In this document: positions 1 to 11,835 of the stretch, one piece after another
How positions within the stretch are numbered: the stretch's first letter is position 1
Layout of the letters: every line of letters starts with the position of its first letter
DNA from: Rusavskia elegans
Lineage: Eukaryota; Ascomycota; Lecanoromycetes; Teloschistales; Teloschistaceae
Assembly: GCA_011316305.1 (NCBI GenBank)
Contig: SAUG01000063.1
Location: 248,001-312,000 of the forward strand
Direction: 5' to 3'
Length of the DNA: 64,000 nucleotides
Position numbers and translations under genes: made by a program
The notes under the pieces: generated by a model
Databases searched by the model: none
Seen by the model: only the letters and a program-made list of their open reading frames with translations
Told to the model about the DNA's origin: nothing

Positions 1-717
1 CCGTGTCACAATGGAGATTGGCTGCCAACAAAATCTTCCTATATCTGCCGAATCCAGCAGCCGACAGAACGTAGGGATGTCGATGGATCTTGCGCCAAGG
101 TAGAGTTGTCTTGGGGAGCGTGAGTCTTGAAAGTCTGACAGAATATCCAAGATACCGATGATGTTGCATCTGGATTCTTGGAGGTACGGTGGAAGGTGGC
201 GCTGAAGCACTTCCCCATTTCCAGGACGGAAGTGATGTCTTATTTCGTTCCAGCCGCTCGGTCAGCTCATCCAAAGCCTCCATCCGTGCATCCAATCGTG
301 CCTGGTGCGCCGCGTCTTCGCTGCCTCGATCGTCGGCATCGTGACAGAACGCCTTTCAGCTTCCTGGAGACGAGAATTGCTTTTTGCCAGTGGGCGGCTC
401 TGAACGTAGTAACTCCATTCCATCATCCTTGGACAAACAACCTGTAGGATTACTCCAACCTGCATTTACCTTGCTTTTGAATTTCTCCCAAGAAAGAGTG
501 TTTCTCATATCACCAATGCTGTATCGGAGGGGCCGGTGAGTATACCCGGACCCTCTTTTTGCGGATATCGGCGATCTGCGCATGGAGCTTTGGGTGTATT
601 GGAGACTTTGGCAATGGAGGTACTCTTGACTGGTCCGAACTCTTCAGCTAGCTGAGTCTTTTTACATTTGTCCTTAGGCGTCTTCAAGACGAGCCACGGC
701 TTCTGGCCGTCAACGTT

Positions 718-810
718 TCGAGCTTGCTGACTTGCGCGACCTGCGTCCGTAAACACCCTTGCAGCATTCGGCTCGCATAGGTGTTTGTTGATGGCTTGAC
801 GGATTTTTGG
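718..810 (-). repeat. Relic exon module B, copy 1
   Basis: On the minus strand this reads as a peptide containing INKHLCEPNAARV and GRASQQARN. The same module recurs at 2470-2560 and 2575-2660, and its end recurs at 10180-10215. In the intact gene it would be the penultimate exon, because at 2458 and 10168 the matching sequence is followed on the minus strand by a GTAAGT splice donor. Confidence 0.6.
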
Positions 811-984
811 GTCGAGAGCCGCGGTGGGCTTGCCACTCCGGATGCACACTCTTGGGAGCGGTTTGAAAAAAGCTGGCACGCGCCTTGAAGTCCACGGTAT
901 CGAGCAGAACGATAACTTTGCTGGCTCAAGTTGCGAGAATTCTTGACTTGCCAGGGTTTGCCACTCCGACCGCTTCCCCTAAGG

Positions 985-1130
985 ACGACAGTTCTTTTTG
1001 CGGATATCGGCGATCTGCGCCCGAATCTTTGGGTGTATTGGAGATTTTGGCCGCGGCGGATTGTAGGGAGCATGTACCAGGCTCCAAGCCGTGTAAGCGG
1101 GATTGTCCTTTTGAGCATTCTTGCCAGCTA
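985..1130 (-). repeat. Relic exon module A, copy 2
   Basis: The minus strand encodes AVAGKNAQKDNPAY followed by a proline-rich stretch (NPPRPKSPIHP). The nearly identical module at 8870-9023 encodes the same residues plus IDEIHKKNTP. Shorter versions lie at 553-612 and 4364-4420. The protein-level match is better than the DNA match, so the module was once coding. I do not recognise a domain in it. Confidence 0.6.
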
Positions 1131-1835
1131 CTGCGGACTTGTCCGCATGGGCGTGCGCTCTTGATGATAGTTGTGTCAAAGCTCCATCGGTGTGTTGAAG
1201 TGCGATGGACGGCGAGCTGTTTGATCCGGCTTACAAAATCGAAGAAATCTTACTTTATCTCGGCTTGATTCGGTTCCTTGGCGGCGATGGGTTCAGTAAG
1301 GAAAGAAATCGAGCGACAAATACTGAGTACAACTAATCGTACAAGAGGCTGTGCACCGTCGTAAAAGACAGGAAGGACCACGCTGTCGCGTACGATGTAT
1401 TGAGTTCCGTGAGTCCCTTGGGTTCGTATCTCTTCTGCAGGCTGCCTATTTCCACTCAATGGATGTAAGGGAAAGAAACGATTGTCTGGATTGGAAGCTG
1501 TGAGGCGCTCTGAGGAATGGTTGAGAGTGCGACAGAAGAAGCCGATTAAGTATGACCACCACTGAATTGCTCACGGAACCGACGGTTGACAGGGCACCAA
1601 AAAACACATAGAACAATAAAGTATGACCACAAATCCAGTAGCGCAGGGGAACCGGATTCAGCATCAGGTGTAAACAGAGCTCATCGAGCTCGCTTGGCTG
1701 ATCCCTTGCATTGTTGTTTAACTTCTTCAGTCCTCTCAGCGGAGCCGGTTCTCTCCAGTGACCGAACGGACATTCTGCAGGGCATATGCCATCTTTCGCG
1801 CTGATCCAAAAGGACTGTCGTGATCCCACGAACTC

Positions 1836-2234
1836 TCAGTATCGGGGGCCTTGATACCAGTGAATCTGGCGTCCAGAATCTCGGTCGAAACCAAGTTCGG
1901 TGAGCGCCTGGCTGGTGTGGTAGGTGTATATCTTGTCCGGCTTGAGCGCAAGCAGGCGGGCGACCATTCCACGAAGCGGACTTCCCTCGCCAGTCTCGTT
2001 GACCAGCCTTTCACAGGTGCGGACCTCGGGCAGCAATGTGGTAGCAAGCACCCTTTCCATTGTCGTTTGACGCTCTTGACCAATTGCCCCAGGATCGGAC
2101 AAAGTTGCGTTGAAAGTGGGCCAAGTAGGCGTCTGCATGCTAGAAGCAGGATGGGACTGCATATTCCGGGATACCGGTGAGCCGTCGCCAATTTGGTGGA
2201 GGAGAGACCCTGGAGACAGACGTCCGAAAAACAT
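1836..2234 (-). pseudogene. Coding-like fragment, unrecognised
   Basis: An open minus-strand stretch of 132 codons with normal amino-acid composition (for example RTCERLVNETGEGSP and LVLALKPDKIYTY-like wording around 1900-2050). It is flanked by relic modules on both sides and has no convincing start, splice sites or partner exon. I cannot name a family. It could be a surviving exon of the duplicated gene or chance. Confidence 0.25.
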
Positions 2235-2457
2235 TGGCGAACTTGGACTGTTAGGAGAGCCTCGTTGTGACTTGGACTGGGCACTGAATAAGGTGAAAGC
2301 AGTGGTGAGCAGGGATTGGGCAATGTGGAGCTCGTTGGAACGCTTCCAACCCTGAAGCCAACTTGAAATTCTCTCTGGTTCACTGTCCAGGCGGATTAGT
2401 ACCAGATTATCATGGATTCATCCGAAAGGGCTTTCAGATCAGAGGAGTGGTAACTTA

Positions 2458-2660
2458 CGGCCACTAGTATTACGAGCTTGCTGACTGGCACGGCCTGTGC
2501 CCGGGGGGCATCCTTGCAGCATCCGGCTCGCCTGGGTGCTTGTCGATGGCTTGTCGGGGTTCCGCCAGCATTACAAGCTTGCTGGCATGGCACGGCCTGC
2601 GTCCGTCAGCATTTTTGCGTCATTCGGCTCGCAAAGGTGCCTGTTGATGGCTTGACGGGC
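2458..2660 (-). repeat. Tandem pair of relic exon module B with splice donor
   Basis: Two copies of module B lie head to tail (2470-2560 and 2575-2660). At the downstream end on the minus strand, 2458-2453 reads GTAAGT, a perfect fungal splice donor, in the same position as the donors at 10022 and 10168. This shows the module came from a spliced gene. Confidence 0.6.
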
Positions 2661-3289
2661 CTTTGGTGCCCTTGGCTCGTGGAACGGAGCGGCGGATGAT
2701 TGGCTATGGGTCCAGTCTACAGTTCCCAAAAGTGCTCACTCTTCGCTTCTTCGGAATCACTACAGGTCAGATTGTTGGGCGCCGCATTGTCCATCTTTCC
2801 GTCAACATGGATTCTGATCTCGTTCCAAGCCCAAGGAAATTCTCACTTTGGCAAGACCTCGGAACAATGACAAATCGTAAAGAAGGAACGTCCGCGGGTT
2901 CTCCGTTGTCGAATGCTTCTTCGATGGGTTTGTACAGCATAATTTGACGGCCTTGCTTGGCACTGTGTTTTTGAACGCAGATATGAGGAGGGCTGTACAA
3001 TTGCCAGTGCTCGCAGGTCAATGGGAGCTGGAGGAGGAGTTGAACGGATCCGAGAGTCCATCACGTTGGTGTCTTGATTGGCAGCCGTGGCTTGTCGTGT
3101 CGCATCACATGTGGTGGAGATGGGGTACGAGGGACGGTCATTATCGGTGACCATTCTAGTTGGTGAAGATCGAGGTACCGGTTATCATGGCCTTCATTGA
3201 CCTGGGATGGCACTCATGGTTCCTCAGCGGCCCGTGGTACCCTGCAAGCATAGGTGGCGGGTCGGAGTTGCTCATGTCAATGTTCACCA

Positions 3290-3345
3290 CGCTGGCCCGT
3301 GCTTGTTTTGCTGGCTGTTTTGCTCAGGATTCGAGTGCCCAGGAT
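3290..3345 (-). repeat. Q/Y-rich relic module D, copy 1
   Basis: Matches 4110-4165 over about 50 bases. On the minus strand the better copy at 4053-4322 reads as a Q/Y/P-rich segment (HPGYSNPEQNSQQYMP). Such low-complexity segments are typical of the disordered parts of fungal RNA-binding proteins. Confidence 0.5.
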
Positions 3346-4052
3346 TTTCGGTAGTGTCCTCAAGCACGCCGTTGGGTGAAGCAGCTCCACTCGGGAGCTG
3401 GGAATGGTGTTCTCCATGCAGCAATGCCAGATTCCCAAGGCTTCGGAATATTGCAGCATTGATTTGCCCCTGGGCGCCTTGCCGGTATTATGCAACTGCA
3501 TCTTTCTGCCCTTCTTTGAAGATCCAACGAGAGTTCGGCTATCCTGCAATGATTAGGCATGAAAGCGCTGGTATTAGGATCGCCCAAATAATACTGAGAT
3601 GTTCTGGTCGGCAAGTGATTAGACCCTGGAACAGGCAAGTCGGAAGCATTGTTGGACATCAGATCGGAGTAAGGCTGTGGTGCTTGTTGGTTACTGTTCT
3701 TCTGGCGTTGCATTGGAGAAGTACCGCTTCGCCTCGTTGTCGTGCTTGACAAACCAATCGCTCATCTTCTCTTTACTTCTGCCGTTTCACTTTCAGTCGC
3801 TATCACTCGCACAATTGCTTCCCATGCCTCTCCAGGTCAATAAAAGCTGAGAGAAGAATGACGATAGGACCATGCAACCTATTGCACTGCCACCAAAAGT
3901 CGCTACCACTCACACTTCCAGTTGGCTCCTCATCTGCAGCATCGCCCACCACCACACCAGGAGTCTCGGTCCCAAGCCGTCAACAGCCCGCCGTTCTCCC
4001 TCATCAAGGCAGGCAGAGGGATATCGGAGTACAGAGGCCTTTATAGCCTAGA

Positions 4053-4322
4053 TTACAATGACGATGACACTACCACAAAAGCTTGCTGGTTCATGTTGCC
4101 GCTGTACGAATCGTGGGCGGGCATGTATTGCTGGCTGTTTTGCTCAGGATTTGAGTACCCAGGATGAGTATAGTAGGCGTTTGTCGATATTTGCTGGCCC
4201 TCCAAGTATGGAACTACCACGGGATTGTCGTAATACTGTGGTGCTTGTGAGGGCTGGAAATATGCTGGCGAAAGCTTTGCCAGTATCGTCGAGCCATGGC
4301 GTATCGGGTAAGAGGGCGGCAT
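4053..4322 (-). pseudogene. Q/Y/P-rich coding relic
   Basis: An open minus-strand frame of 89 codons rich in Gln, Tyr, Pro and Asn (motifs PSQAPQYYDNP and SNPEQNSQQYMP). It probably belongs to the prion-like or disordered part of the duplicated RNA-binding protein family seen across the first 15 kb. No start codon context, splice acceptor or conserved domain is visible. Confidence 0.4.
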
Positions 4323-4590
4323 GAGCTGATGCTCATTTCCGGTCTGCGGACGCTGAAGTCGACGGTCTAGTGAGAGTACTGGGGTGTTCTTTTTGCGGAT
4401 ATCGGCGATCTACGCCTGGATCGAGCTGCGCAAGGCGTCGCATGCAATGGCAAAGCAAAACCCCTGATGCCGAAATGAATTCGATCTGCAACAATTTTAA
4501 GGGTCTGGGACCCTCCCAATGAAGAGTGCTGGGGTTCGTTGTGCACGAGATGTCGATGAGCAGACATCGCGGTCCCAAGCCGTCAACAAC

Positions 4591-5035
4591 CCGCCATTCC
4601 CCGTCTCAATCATCTTAGCACGAACCGCATGCATAGTCAGCAAATCTTGTAACAGCTGTACGGGCCTCAACAGCAGCCATGATGCTGCACACCCGGTGCT
4701 CATGCAGCTCTCTTCTGTCATATTAGACTTATTCACACAGCAAATAGGAAGCTTTCATCCCCGCCGAGGAGCAGGCTGCTCCTCAGCATGACGGGTTTCC
4801 TCATACCCGTGGGTGCTGTTCGCAAACGGCTTCGAAACGCCATCAACGAAACTTGGAACATCTAGAATATTAGCTATGGTCTTCCGTGGAGGAAGTCTCG
4901 AACGTACCTACCATTCCCTATCTCGATCATCTTCGCCCGAACCGCATGCATAGTCATCCTCGCCGAGGAGCAGGCTGCTCCTCAGCATGACGAGGTTCCT
5001 CGAACCGCTGGGTCAGGCTCTATTTCAACCGCATG
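4591..5035. repeat. Interleaved direct repeats
   Basis: A segment around 4591-4634 (containing GAACCGCATGCATAGTCA) recurs at 4911-4957. A second segment containing GAGGAGCAGGCTGCTCCTCA occurs at 4764-4800 and at 4957-4990. The latter core is an inverted repeat in itself. The unit is about 200-320 bases long and imperfect. Confidence 0.55.
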
Positions 5036-6665
5036 ATCATTCACGAGCGTCCAGCTGATTCTTCACCGCCGAAGAAAATATAGATCCAAGATCCCAAAAA
5101 GTTGGGGTACCGAGCTGTTCTCAAACGACCTCAACAAGACGTCCTGGAACTCCGCTGGAAGCTTCAAGATCTGCTGGCCATGGCCATTTCAAGGCACCCA
5201 GATGTGGAGCCAATTGTCCAGATGGCGGCCTGGGTGCCATATCGAGGCGAACAGAGCTGAACCTGGATCGGGTCTTTGATACGAGCCAGCCACTTGTCGT
5301 AATCTGCTGCTTCGAAGGGTCCGTACTCATGTTGCTTGCCATGACGGTCGATACCACGTTTGCCATGTCCTGGACTGCGCTGCGCAACGCCTGGTTCTCG
5401 GCGAGCTTCTTCTTCTCGAGGGTAGTCGTAACCATGTATTTGTGCAATCGGGCCCTTGGCAATCTCAGTGGAGAAGAAGAAGAAGAAGAAAAGATTTGCA
5501 ATCGTTCATCTGGATTAGCGATAGGCGATCATCGAGTCCGAGTGCTGTACGAATCGTGTCTTATGGGGTACAAATCTGTTTTGGTAGCCTTGAACAGCGT
5601 CTTGTGCTATTCGAGACCAATGTAAGGCGGCAGCACCTATGGACAATGCTGCGAAGTGCTGCTCGGATACATGGACTTGGCCGTATCGTAGGGTTGTTGC
5701 GTCTGGTAAGGCTGCAGACATCGCAGGTCCGAATTGTGTCGTCGTTGGGTCGAATGAGCGTGAGGCTCAATATACAGAGCGGTCTTGCGATCCATCGACA
5801 TGTACGTGGAAAGGCGGCATGGCTGTACAAGCAGGGACTCAAGACGATTGGCGCGGATCCTCAAGTGTGAGGTAAATTTTGTCTGTCCAACGCGGTGACC
5901 CTGAACCTTCTTGGAGGTTGCTGTGATTCGAACATCAGGGCTTCATTCCTCTCGCTCAGATCACGGATCGACTTCGCTGCATAGACTCTTTGGTCGAGCA
6001 TTTTGACACATATCTCAGTATTCAGCAAGCGACCTGGGATAATATCTGGGTTAGTACGGACCGAGGATCTTCGATGGGCAGGACACCATACCAACATTAA
6101 CTCCTGCATCGTTTCAACCATTACACCAGTCCCTGAGATGTTCGGGTTTCAAGAGTAGTACTTTGAGCCATGGCTATGTTCGTCCAAATTCTCCGGATGG
6201 AAGCTCAGCACCCTCAGAAGATTAGACGCCGATAAGCCATAATGTTGTACGGCGTGTATTGAGCAGTCTGGGCTGGAGTTTTCGTCGCCATCTGATGGCA
6301 TCTTGGATCTGGCAGCGAAAGAGGGATCTGATGGTAATACTCCGGGCCCTAGTCACACAGTCGAACACGCCAGGGCACAAGGACATAATGTCGAAGACCT
6401 GCGCCCCGTCGTGTTCGTCAAAGCTTGGGTCGACCACTGGCACCCTTCATATCGAATTGCATCCCTACAGTTGGTCTCCGAGGGAATCTGGTCAATGTCT
6501 AGTTTAAGGTCATTGCGGACCACGAGTCACGTCAGATTCACACTTGTAGAGGCATGGAAGGCGCACAGTTAGTCTGGAAATATGAACTTGAAACGTTTCG
6601 AGCTGGTACATACAAAGGCTCTCAGCCGCAAAAGGGCCCCAGCCTCAGCGCCCTTCGAATTTTCT

Positions 6666-7031
6666 GCTACGGTGTCCACATCCCAGAGCATACAGGTCAT
6701 GCCTCCCGAGGACGTAAGAATTTTACGGTCATTGATGAAGCGGCTTTGAAAACGAAGAGGGCCTCGTTGGCGCCTTTCTCCACGAAACTTGACAGGACCC
6801 GAGGCTTTCTTTTCTGCATGCCTCGATCTCTTTCTGCTTCTGTCGTGACTGCTACGGTATCTACATCCCAGAGCATACAGGTCATGTCTCCCGAGGACGG
6901 GAGGATTTTACGGTCATTGATGAAGTGGCTTTGAAAAAGCGGTCCTCGTTGGCGCCTTTCTCCACGAAACTTGACCGGACCCGAGGCTTCTTTTCTGCAT
7001 GCCTCAATCTCTTTCTGCTTCTGTCGTGACT
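6666..7031 (-). repeat. Tandem duplication, about 183 bp x 2 (module E)
   Basis: Copy 1 runs 6666-6850 and copy 2 runs 6851-7031. They share about 90% identity, with small indels (AAAACGAAGAGG versus AAAAAGCGG) that change the frame between copies. On the minus strand copy 2 reads RQKQKEIEACRKEASGPVKF, a charged, helix-like segment. Copy 1 holds the same residues in a shifted frame. Confidence 0.8.
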
Positions 7032-7567
7032 GCTTGGACTGTTCATTGCCCATCTTGGGGTGAAGTGTAAGAAGTCAGAAGGAATGAGGCCGAAGAAGTT
7101 CTGATATGCTGAAAGAAGATCGTGGATGCAGTTATTGACGATAATGGGATATACAGGTATTGTTGGAGATGGTGGTAGTGTTGAGTAGGCGAGGAGTTGG
7201 CGGAGTTGGCGCTTTGTTGTACAGATGATGTATGCGAAGTAGAAGAAGCATCTGACATCTGTAGGTTGTCTGGCATGACCTGACGAGGGTGGGTCATTCT
7301 CTCCGGAAAGCAATGGCTTGTTACGTGCATCATTGACGAGTGTCGTCGATGCGGAGTTGGTGCTTTCGCAAAGACCAACCTGCCAATAGAGCGTCTCCCA
7401 TTTTTTTCCCCCCTGGCCTTCTCGTGGAAATACGAGGTGGTTTTGCTACTCTTTTCCATTGCCCGAGCTGCAGTCTTGTCTATGGTTGGCTTGGTCATCC
7501 TTCAGCGAAGGGATCTAATCTTCCAACATTGGATATCGCTTGCCCTGGCACTGCGGAAAAAAGTCCC

Positions 7568-7915
7568 TTGAGTATCGTTTTCCATTAGGCGGCTGCCTGG
7601 AGGCATAGTCGCCATGGGTAGCAAACCGAAGTGCTGGTCCTTGCTTCATGGAGTGTACATTGGGAGAGCGGCCTGCAGTAACTCCGCTGAGTATCGCTTT
7701 CCATTAAGCGGCTGCCTGGAGGCATGGTCGCCATGGGCGGCAAACCGAACTGCTGATAGTTGCTCCATGGAGTGTACATTGATGGAGCGGCCTGCGAAAG
7801 TCCATCCCTGAGTATGGTTTTCTATTAACCGGCTGCCTGGAGGCATAGTCGCCATGGGCGGCAAAACGAAGTGCTGGCAGTTGCTCCATGGAGTGTACAT
7901 TGGCGGAGCGGACTG
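7568..7915 (-). repeat. Tandem repeat, about 120 bp x 3 (module F)
   Basis: Three head-to-tail units have GGCTGCCTGGAGGCAT at about 7591, 7710 and 7831, giving periods of 119 and 121 bp. Each unit encodes on the minus strand a version of MYTPWSN followed by LPPMATMPPGSRL. Because 119 and 121 are not multiples of three, the frame changes between units, so the array cannot now encode one continuous repeat protein. Confidence 0.8.
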
Positions 7916-8869
7916 TGGTCGGCTACTGCGATGCGTTGGCGTTGGCCATCCCAACGGAAACACCATGCTGAAAGAGCAATGCCATTGTGCCTTTGGGCGT
8001 TGGCAGGAAACCGGTTACATGGGCTTCCCAAGGTAGACATGCTCTGTCGCTGGGCCAAGGACTCGGCCGGTTCTTTACGCTCCACACGCAAGCGGTGGCC
8101 ATACTCCCGTCCACGGAGTCAATCAACTGCTTCTCTCTTCGCAGAAAACCCACAGCAAGTGAAGTATCTCAGTTTTGGACCCGAAAGCCGCAGCATTCAA
8201 CCACGTTTGCTCCGCTTCCATTGATCAACTCAATCACTTATTCGTTGTCCTGAAATGAGAATGTCGCTAGGAGGCAGTGCTGCCCTCCGCAGAATGGCCA
8301 CCTCTTACGTTGTGCTGGCTTGTGGTGAATATTGACCGCTCTGGCACACCAGGGCCCCAAACCTTCTATGCCGAATGCCGAGTTCTTGATCGCTCTGGAA
8401 CTTGAAAACTGGCAGACGACTGATTGAGAGCTGCTGCTCGGTGTCTGGCAGACGACTGCTTGAGAGCTGCTGAGGGCATGATCGAATCTTCGTCGCTTGG
8501 ATTTGAAATCTGGCAGACGATTGATTGAGAGCTGCTGCTGGCGTGATCGAGTCTTTGATCGTCGGTTGCTCGTGTTTTCTGTGGGTGAATCATGCCTGAT
8601 CGATACAAACGCTCCCCAGATCACGTTAAAGCGGAGCGCAGCTGACCAGTCCACGATTGGTGCCACGGAGAGTCTTCTCGAGCAGCTGGCTCGGGTTGCC
8701 TTGGAAACGCTAAGGTTGAACGAAAAGTTCAAGATCTTGTCGAACAGGCTGTCATGCAATTGGCTTCGTTGTTCTCTGCAAGGCACCTTTGGTGAAAATT
8801 GGATGTTTGCGTCGAGCGCATTCCGGCTTCCTGGAGACGCTGAAGTCGAGGTTCGAGGGAGAGTACTGG

Positions 8870-9023
8870 GGTGTTCTTTTTGTGGATCTCGTCGATCTGA
8901 GCCTGAATCTGTGGATGAATTGGAGATTTTGGCCGAGGGGGATTGAAGGGAGCGTGGACCCGGCTCCAATCTATATAAGCAGGGTTGTCTTTTTGGGCAT
9001 TCTTGCCGGCCACTGCGGGCTCT
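8870..9023 (-). repeat. Relic exon module A, best copy
   Basis: The minus strand reads TLEPAVAGKNAQKDNPAY, then a proline-rich part and QIQAQIDEIHKKNTP, ending in SLEPRLQRLQEAG towards 8830. This is the most complete copy of the module also found at 985-1130. It keeps one open frame of about 100 codons (8729-9040). Confidence 0.6.
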
Positions 9024-9792
9024 AAGGTTATTATGGTCAATACAATAGCTTATAAGTTCGACGGGGCGATGGTTGACGTACTGCCGGGTTCTTTACGAAT
9101 TGGCTTGCCAGCCTTGCCCTCAGAATTCCGTACAACAAGTCTTTGCGTCTCCAGATCCAGGCGGTTTTCGGAACACTACGATTCCGAGCCCGCCTTCTTA
9201 TGTGTGGGCATAGAAGCAGTTGTCGCCGTTTCTGCAGTTTCCAAGTTGGGCCCAGTAGTAGCATGTCAGATGCTTCATCGTCTTGACTCGGGGAGAGTTC
9301 AATTTGTTGCCTTCGATTGGATCTGAGCCTTGAGCATGATGGAGGCGACCTGATGTCGATGTCTGCTGCTGCGAAGGTCAGCGAGCTATCGTTAGATCAC
9401 TGTTCCGCTTCCCTCCGAGCTCGAGGCTTGCCTACCAACTTAGAGACGGCACCAGTCATCAGTGGAGCGATTTGCCTTGTTTTCAACATCCAGATAGACA
9501 TCCCTCTCTCACTCTCACTCACATCCGCGCTTTCGCACGCTTGCCTGCTGGCCCCTTCGCTGCCATGAAGCGTCGGTTGACGCCCGACTTTTCCTTATCC
9601 GAGCTGAGGATCTGGTACGATCTGTTTGAGTGCACTTGCCTGTGGCTTTGTCTCGGCGGGTCGCGTTGACAGGCATAGTATGGGCCTCTCCAGATTTCCC
9701 AAACGAAGCCCCAGTTTTCATCTGCGCGGGTTTGTAGGCGGCTGTTGCGGGACCGCCTCTGTCGTCGGTTGTCTTCATGGGTCAGGAACCAA

Positions 9793-9872
9793 CTTTTGCG
9801 CTCCAAACTCAACCGGAGCATTCGCGCTCCAAACTCAGCCGGAGGATTTGCGCTCCAAACTGAGCCGGAGTG
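9793..9872 (-). repeat. 26-bp tandem repeat x 3 (module G)
   Basis: GCGCTCCAAACT begins at 9798, 9824 and 9850, an exact 26-bp period. A fourth, isolated copy lies at about 13850-13868. On the minus strand one frame reads SLERKSW. The short period inside a relic region suggests replication slippage. Confidence 0.75.
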
Positions 9873-9905
9873 TCTTGGAAACTCCAGCGCCGCGAGTATT
9901 GGTTA

Positions 9906-10190
9906 GGCTCTATTTGGCCTTTCCGTTGTTGCCACTGGCGACGACAGGCTTGCGGACGGGCTTCTCTATCATGTATACGTGAGCGTGCTTCGAGTCTATC
10001 AAACCGGAGAACGATAACTTACGGCCGCCGAATGAGACCTTGATAAGGTCTGGCTCTATTTGGCTTTTCCGTTGTTGCCACTGGTGACGACAGGCTTGCG
10101 GATGGGCTTCTCTGTCGGTTACGCGTTAGCATGCTTCAAGCTTATCAATACAGACGACGATGACTTACAGCCGCCAACATTACGAGCTTG
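9906..10190 (-). pseudogene. Two tandem copies of a gene 3' end: donor, 57-nt intron, terminal exon
   Basis: Two units of about 146 bp (9906-10051 and 10052-10190) each show, on the minus strand, a GTAAGT donor (10022 and 10168), an intron of exactly 57 nt, an AG acceptor and a terminal exon of exactly 56 nt (9965-9910 and 10111-10056). The exons end in TAG and encode KPVRKPVVASGNNGKAK and KPIRKPVVTSGNNGKAK respectively. Equal intron and exon lengths with mostly conservative protein differences show that this was a functional spliced gene end before duplication. The upstream exon (module B, GRASQQARN) abuts only the second donor, so the first unit has lost its body. Confidence 0.65.
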
Positions 10191-10328
10191 CTGACTTGCA
10201 CGACTTGCAAGCACACTCGAATTTCTGCACGGCCAGATCACGGCCCCGTTGCTTGTGCATGCACCTATTGGAGATGATCGGAAAACCGAGGTTGACCAAG
10301 AAATATAAAGCCAAGACCATAGAACGCG

Positions 10329-11643
10329 TTATAAGTGCACTGAAGCTGACGTATATCGATCTTGAACAGTCTCAGCTGGTGATGCTTGGAAAAGCCGGAT
10401 TGGCGAGGTCACTGGTGGCCACTGATAGTTTGCCGTGCGCTGGGCTATGTTGGTGTATGGCATATACTGAGCAGGCGCTCCTCCACACTGCGCCGCATTT
10501 TTGATGGATCGAGTCGAGCAGAAGCTACGACTGTCTTCAAGAATGAGCCGTCCAGCAGGGTCTGTGTTGGGAGTCATGGAAAAAGCCACGAGACTTGCAA
10601 TGGCCTTGTCTCCAAACAAGAGTTGATGAGCTTGGAGCGAGCTACTTCTTATCCATCGATGGCGACGGCCGGAAGGTTCAGCTTTGACCAGGAGTTGGCC
10701 CTTGTACTTTGGTGCCAACATGCTCTTCCAATCGTCTTGCTCGGAATCGAGCGTTGAAATATAGCCAGGGCTGCCATAACTTTTTCGGTAAGAGTGTTGC
10801 CCAATAGAAACCCTTATATACGCTTGAGCGGTGGCGATGTCTCTGAGTCCACGAAGTGACGACCAAGATCATCGAATGGATTGGGGGAACGCTCGACAAG
10901 GGCGATGACTCGGACTCCCCGCATCGAAAGACATTCAACAAGCCAGTCCGTTGGCAATAGTCTTTGAATCCGAGCTTCTTTGCATGCTGGCTTGAAAGGG
11001 GGCTTGACGGCCTCAGTGGAATCATGGACATCGGCGAAGTTGACAGGAGTCGATGCTCGTACTTCGGTGCCAGCAAGTCCTTCCAATCGTCTTGTTCGGA
11101 ATCAGTCGGAAGTTTCGGTACTGAAAAGTATTTAAAAAGCCAGTCCCAACCGAGGACACGAAGATTTCTGACAGGCTTAATGACATCAGGAACATCTGCA
11201 AAGCTGACATAGATGGTGCCGGTGACTGGCAAGTTTTCGAGGACCAAGGGCTCTCGCTTGGGCGAACGTTGCGAAGTGCCGGAGTTGTCGTCAGCTGCTA
11301 TGGCAAGAGTGGTGGGAATGGTGGTCTCCGGATCTCGACCAGAGCTCCAGGAGAGACTCCAGTAGTAGAAGACCTCCAGCTCCGCATTGTTGCGATGGCA
11401 AAAGACGCGTACAATCGTCGAACGCCTATGGGCATGTTGATAACTGGGGAGGCGAACGGAGATCCCAAGCCAAGGCACCTGGTGTTGATAGAGACGAACT
11501 TTGAAATCGTGCTCGAAGAGTACTTGACTGCGTGAACGGCATACTGGCAAGGGGTGAGGATAAGAGTGGGCCACAGCTCTCCGGGCAGCTGCTTGGATAT
11601 CCTGGACTAGTTTAAGGACATTGCGGTCCACGAGCAACGGCAA
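10329..11643 (-). pseudogene. Decayed RRM-containing gene, Mei2-like
   Basis: Minus-strand translation gives, in order: GTIYVSFADVPDVIKPV and GWDWLFKYF (about 11240-11100), DDWKDLLAPKY, a second FADVHDSTEAVKP version (about 11045-10960), and LAPKYKGQLLVKAEPSGRRH (about 10720-10660). The pattern of a beta-strand with FADV, then GW, then APKY and a QLLVKAEFSG-like strand is what I remember from the RRMs of fungal Mei2-type meiosis and RNA-binding proteins. The pieces lie in different frames and repeat one another, so the locus is broken and partly self-duplicated. A Q/Y-rich module (QYMPYTNIAQRT) follows at 10490-10415. The family assignment is inference. Confidence 0.45.
10415..10490 (-). repeat. 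Q/Y-rich relic module C, copy 1
   Basis: Shares GGCATATACTGAGCAG and flanks with 14205-14345 and 14417-14560, and more weakly with 6238-6275. The encoded minus-strand peptide is QYMPYTNIAQRTANYQW. Confidence 0.6.
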
Positions 11644-11835
11644 TCACCTCACGATGCACGATGAGAGAGGAAAGATCATGATAGAGGAATGATGCATATA
11701 AAAATATGGCAATCGTTTGGATCCGTACTCACCATCGGTGGCCGCCAGCTTTCACACTCAGCGCCAGGATGTGCAATATTCACATCATCCGTTCTGCCAT
11801 CGCTGACCATCTCTGCTCCTTCTGCCGCTTCACTT

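Noticed and set aside
10678..11643. A 321-codon frame that could pass as an intact gene
   Set aside because: Only parts are protein-like. The RRM-like pieces recur in other frames, and the ends run into out-of-frame duplicated sequence, so I call it a relic.
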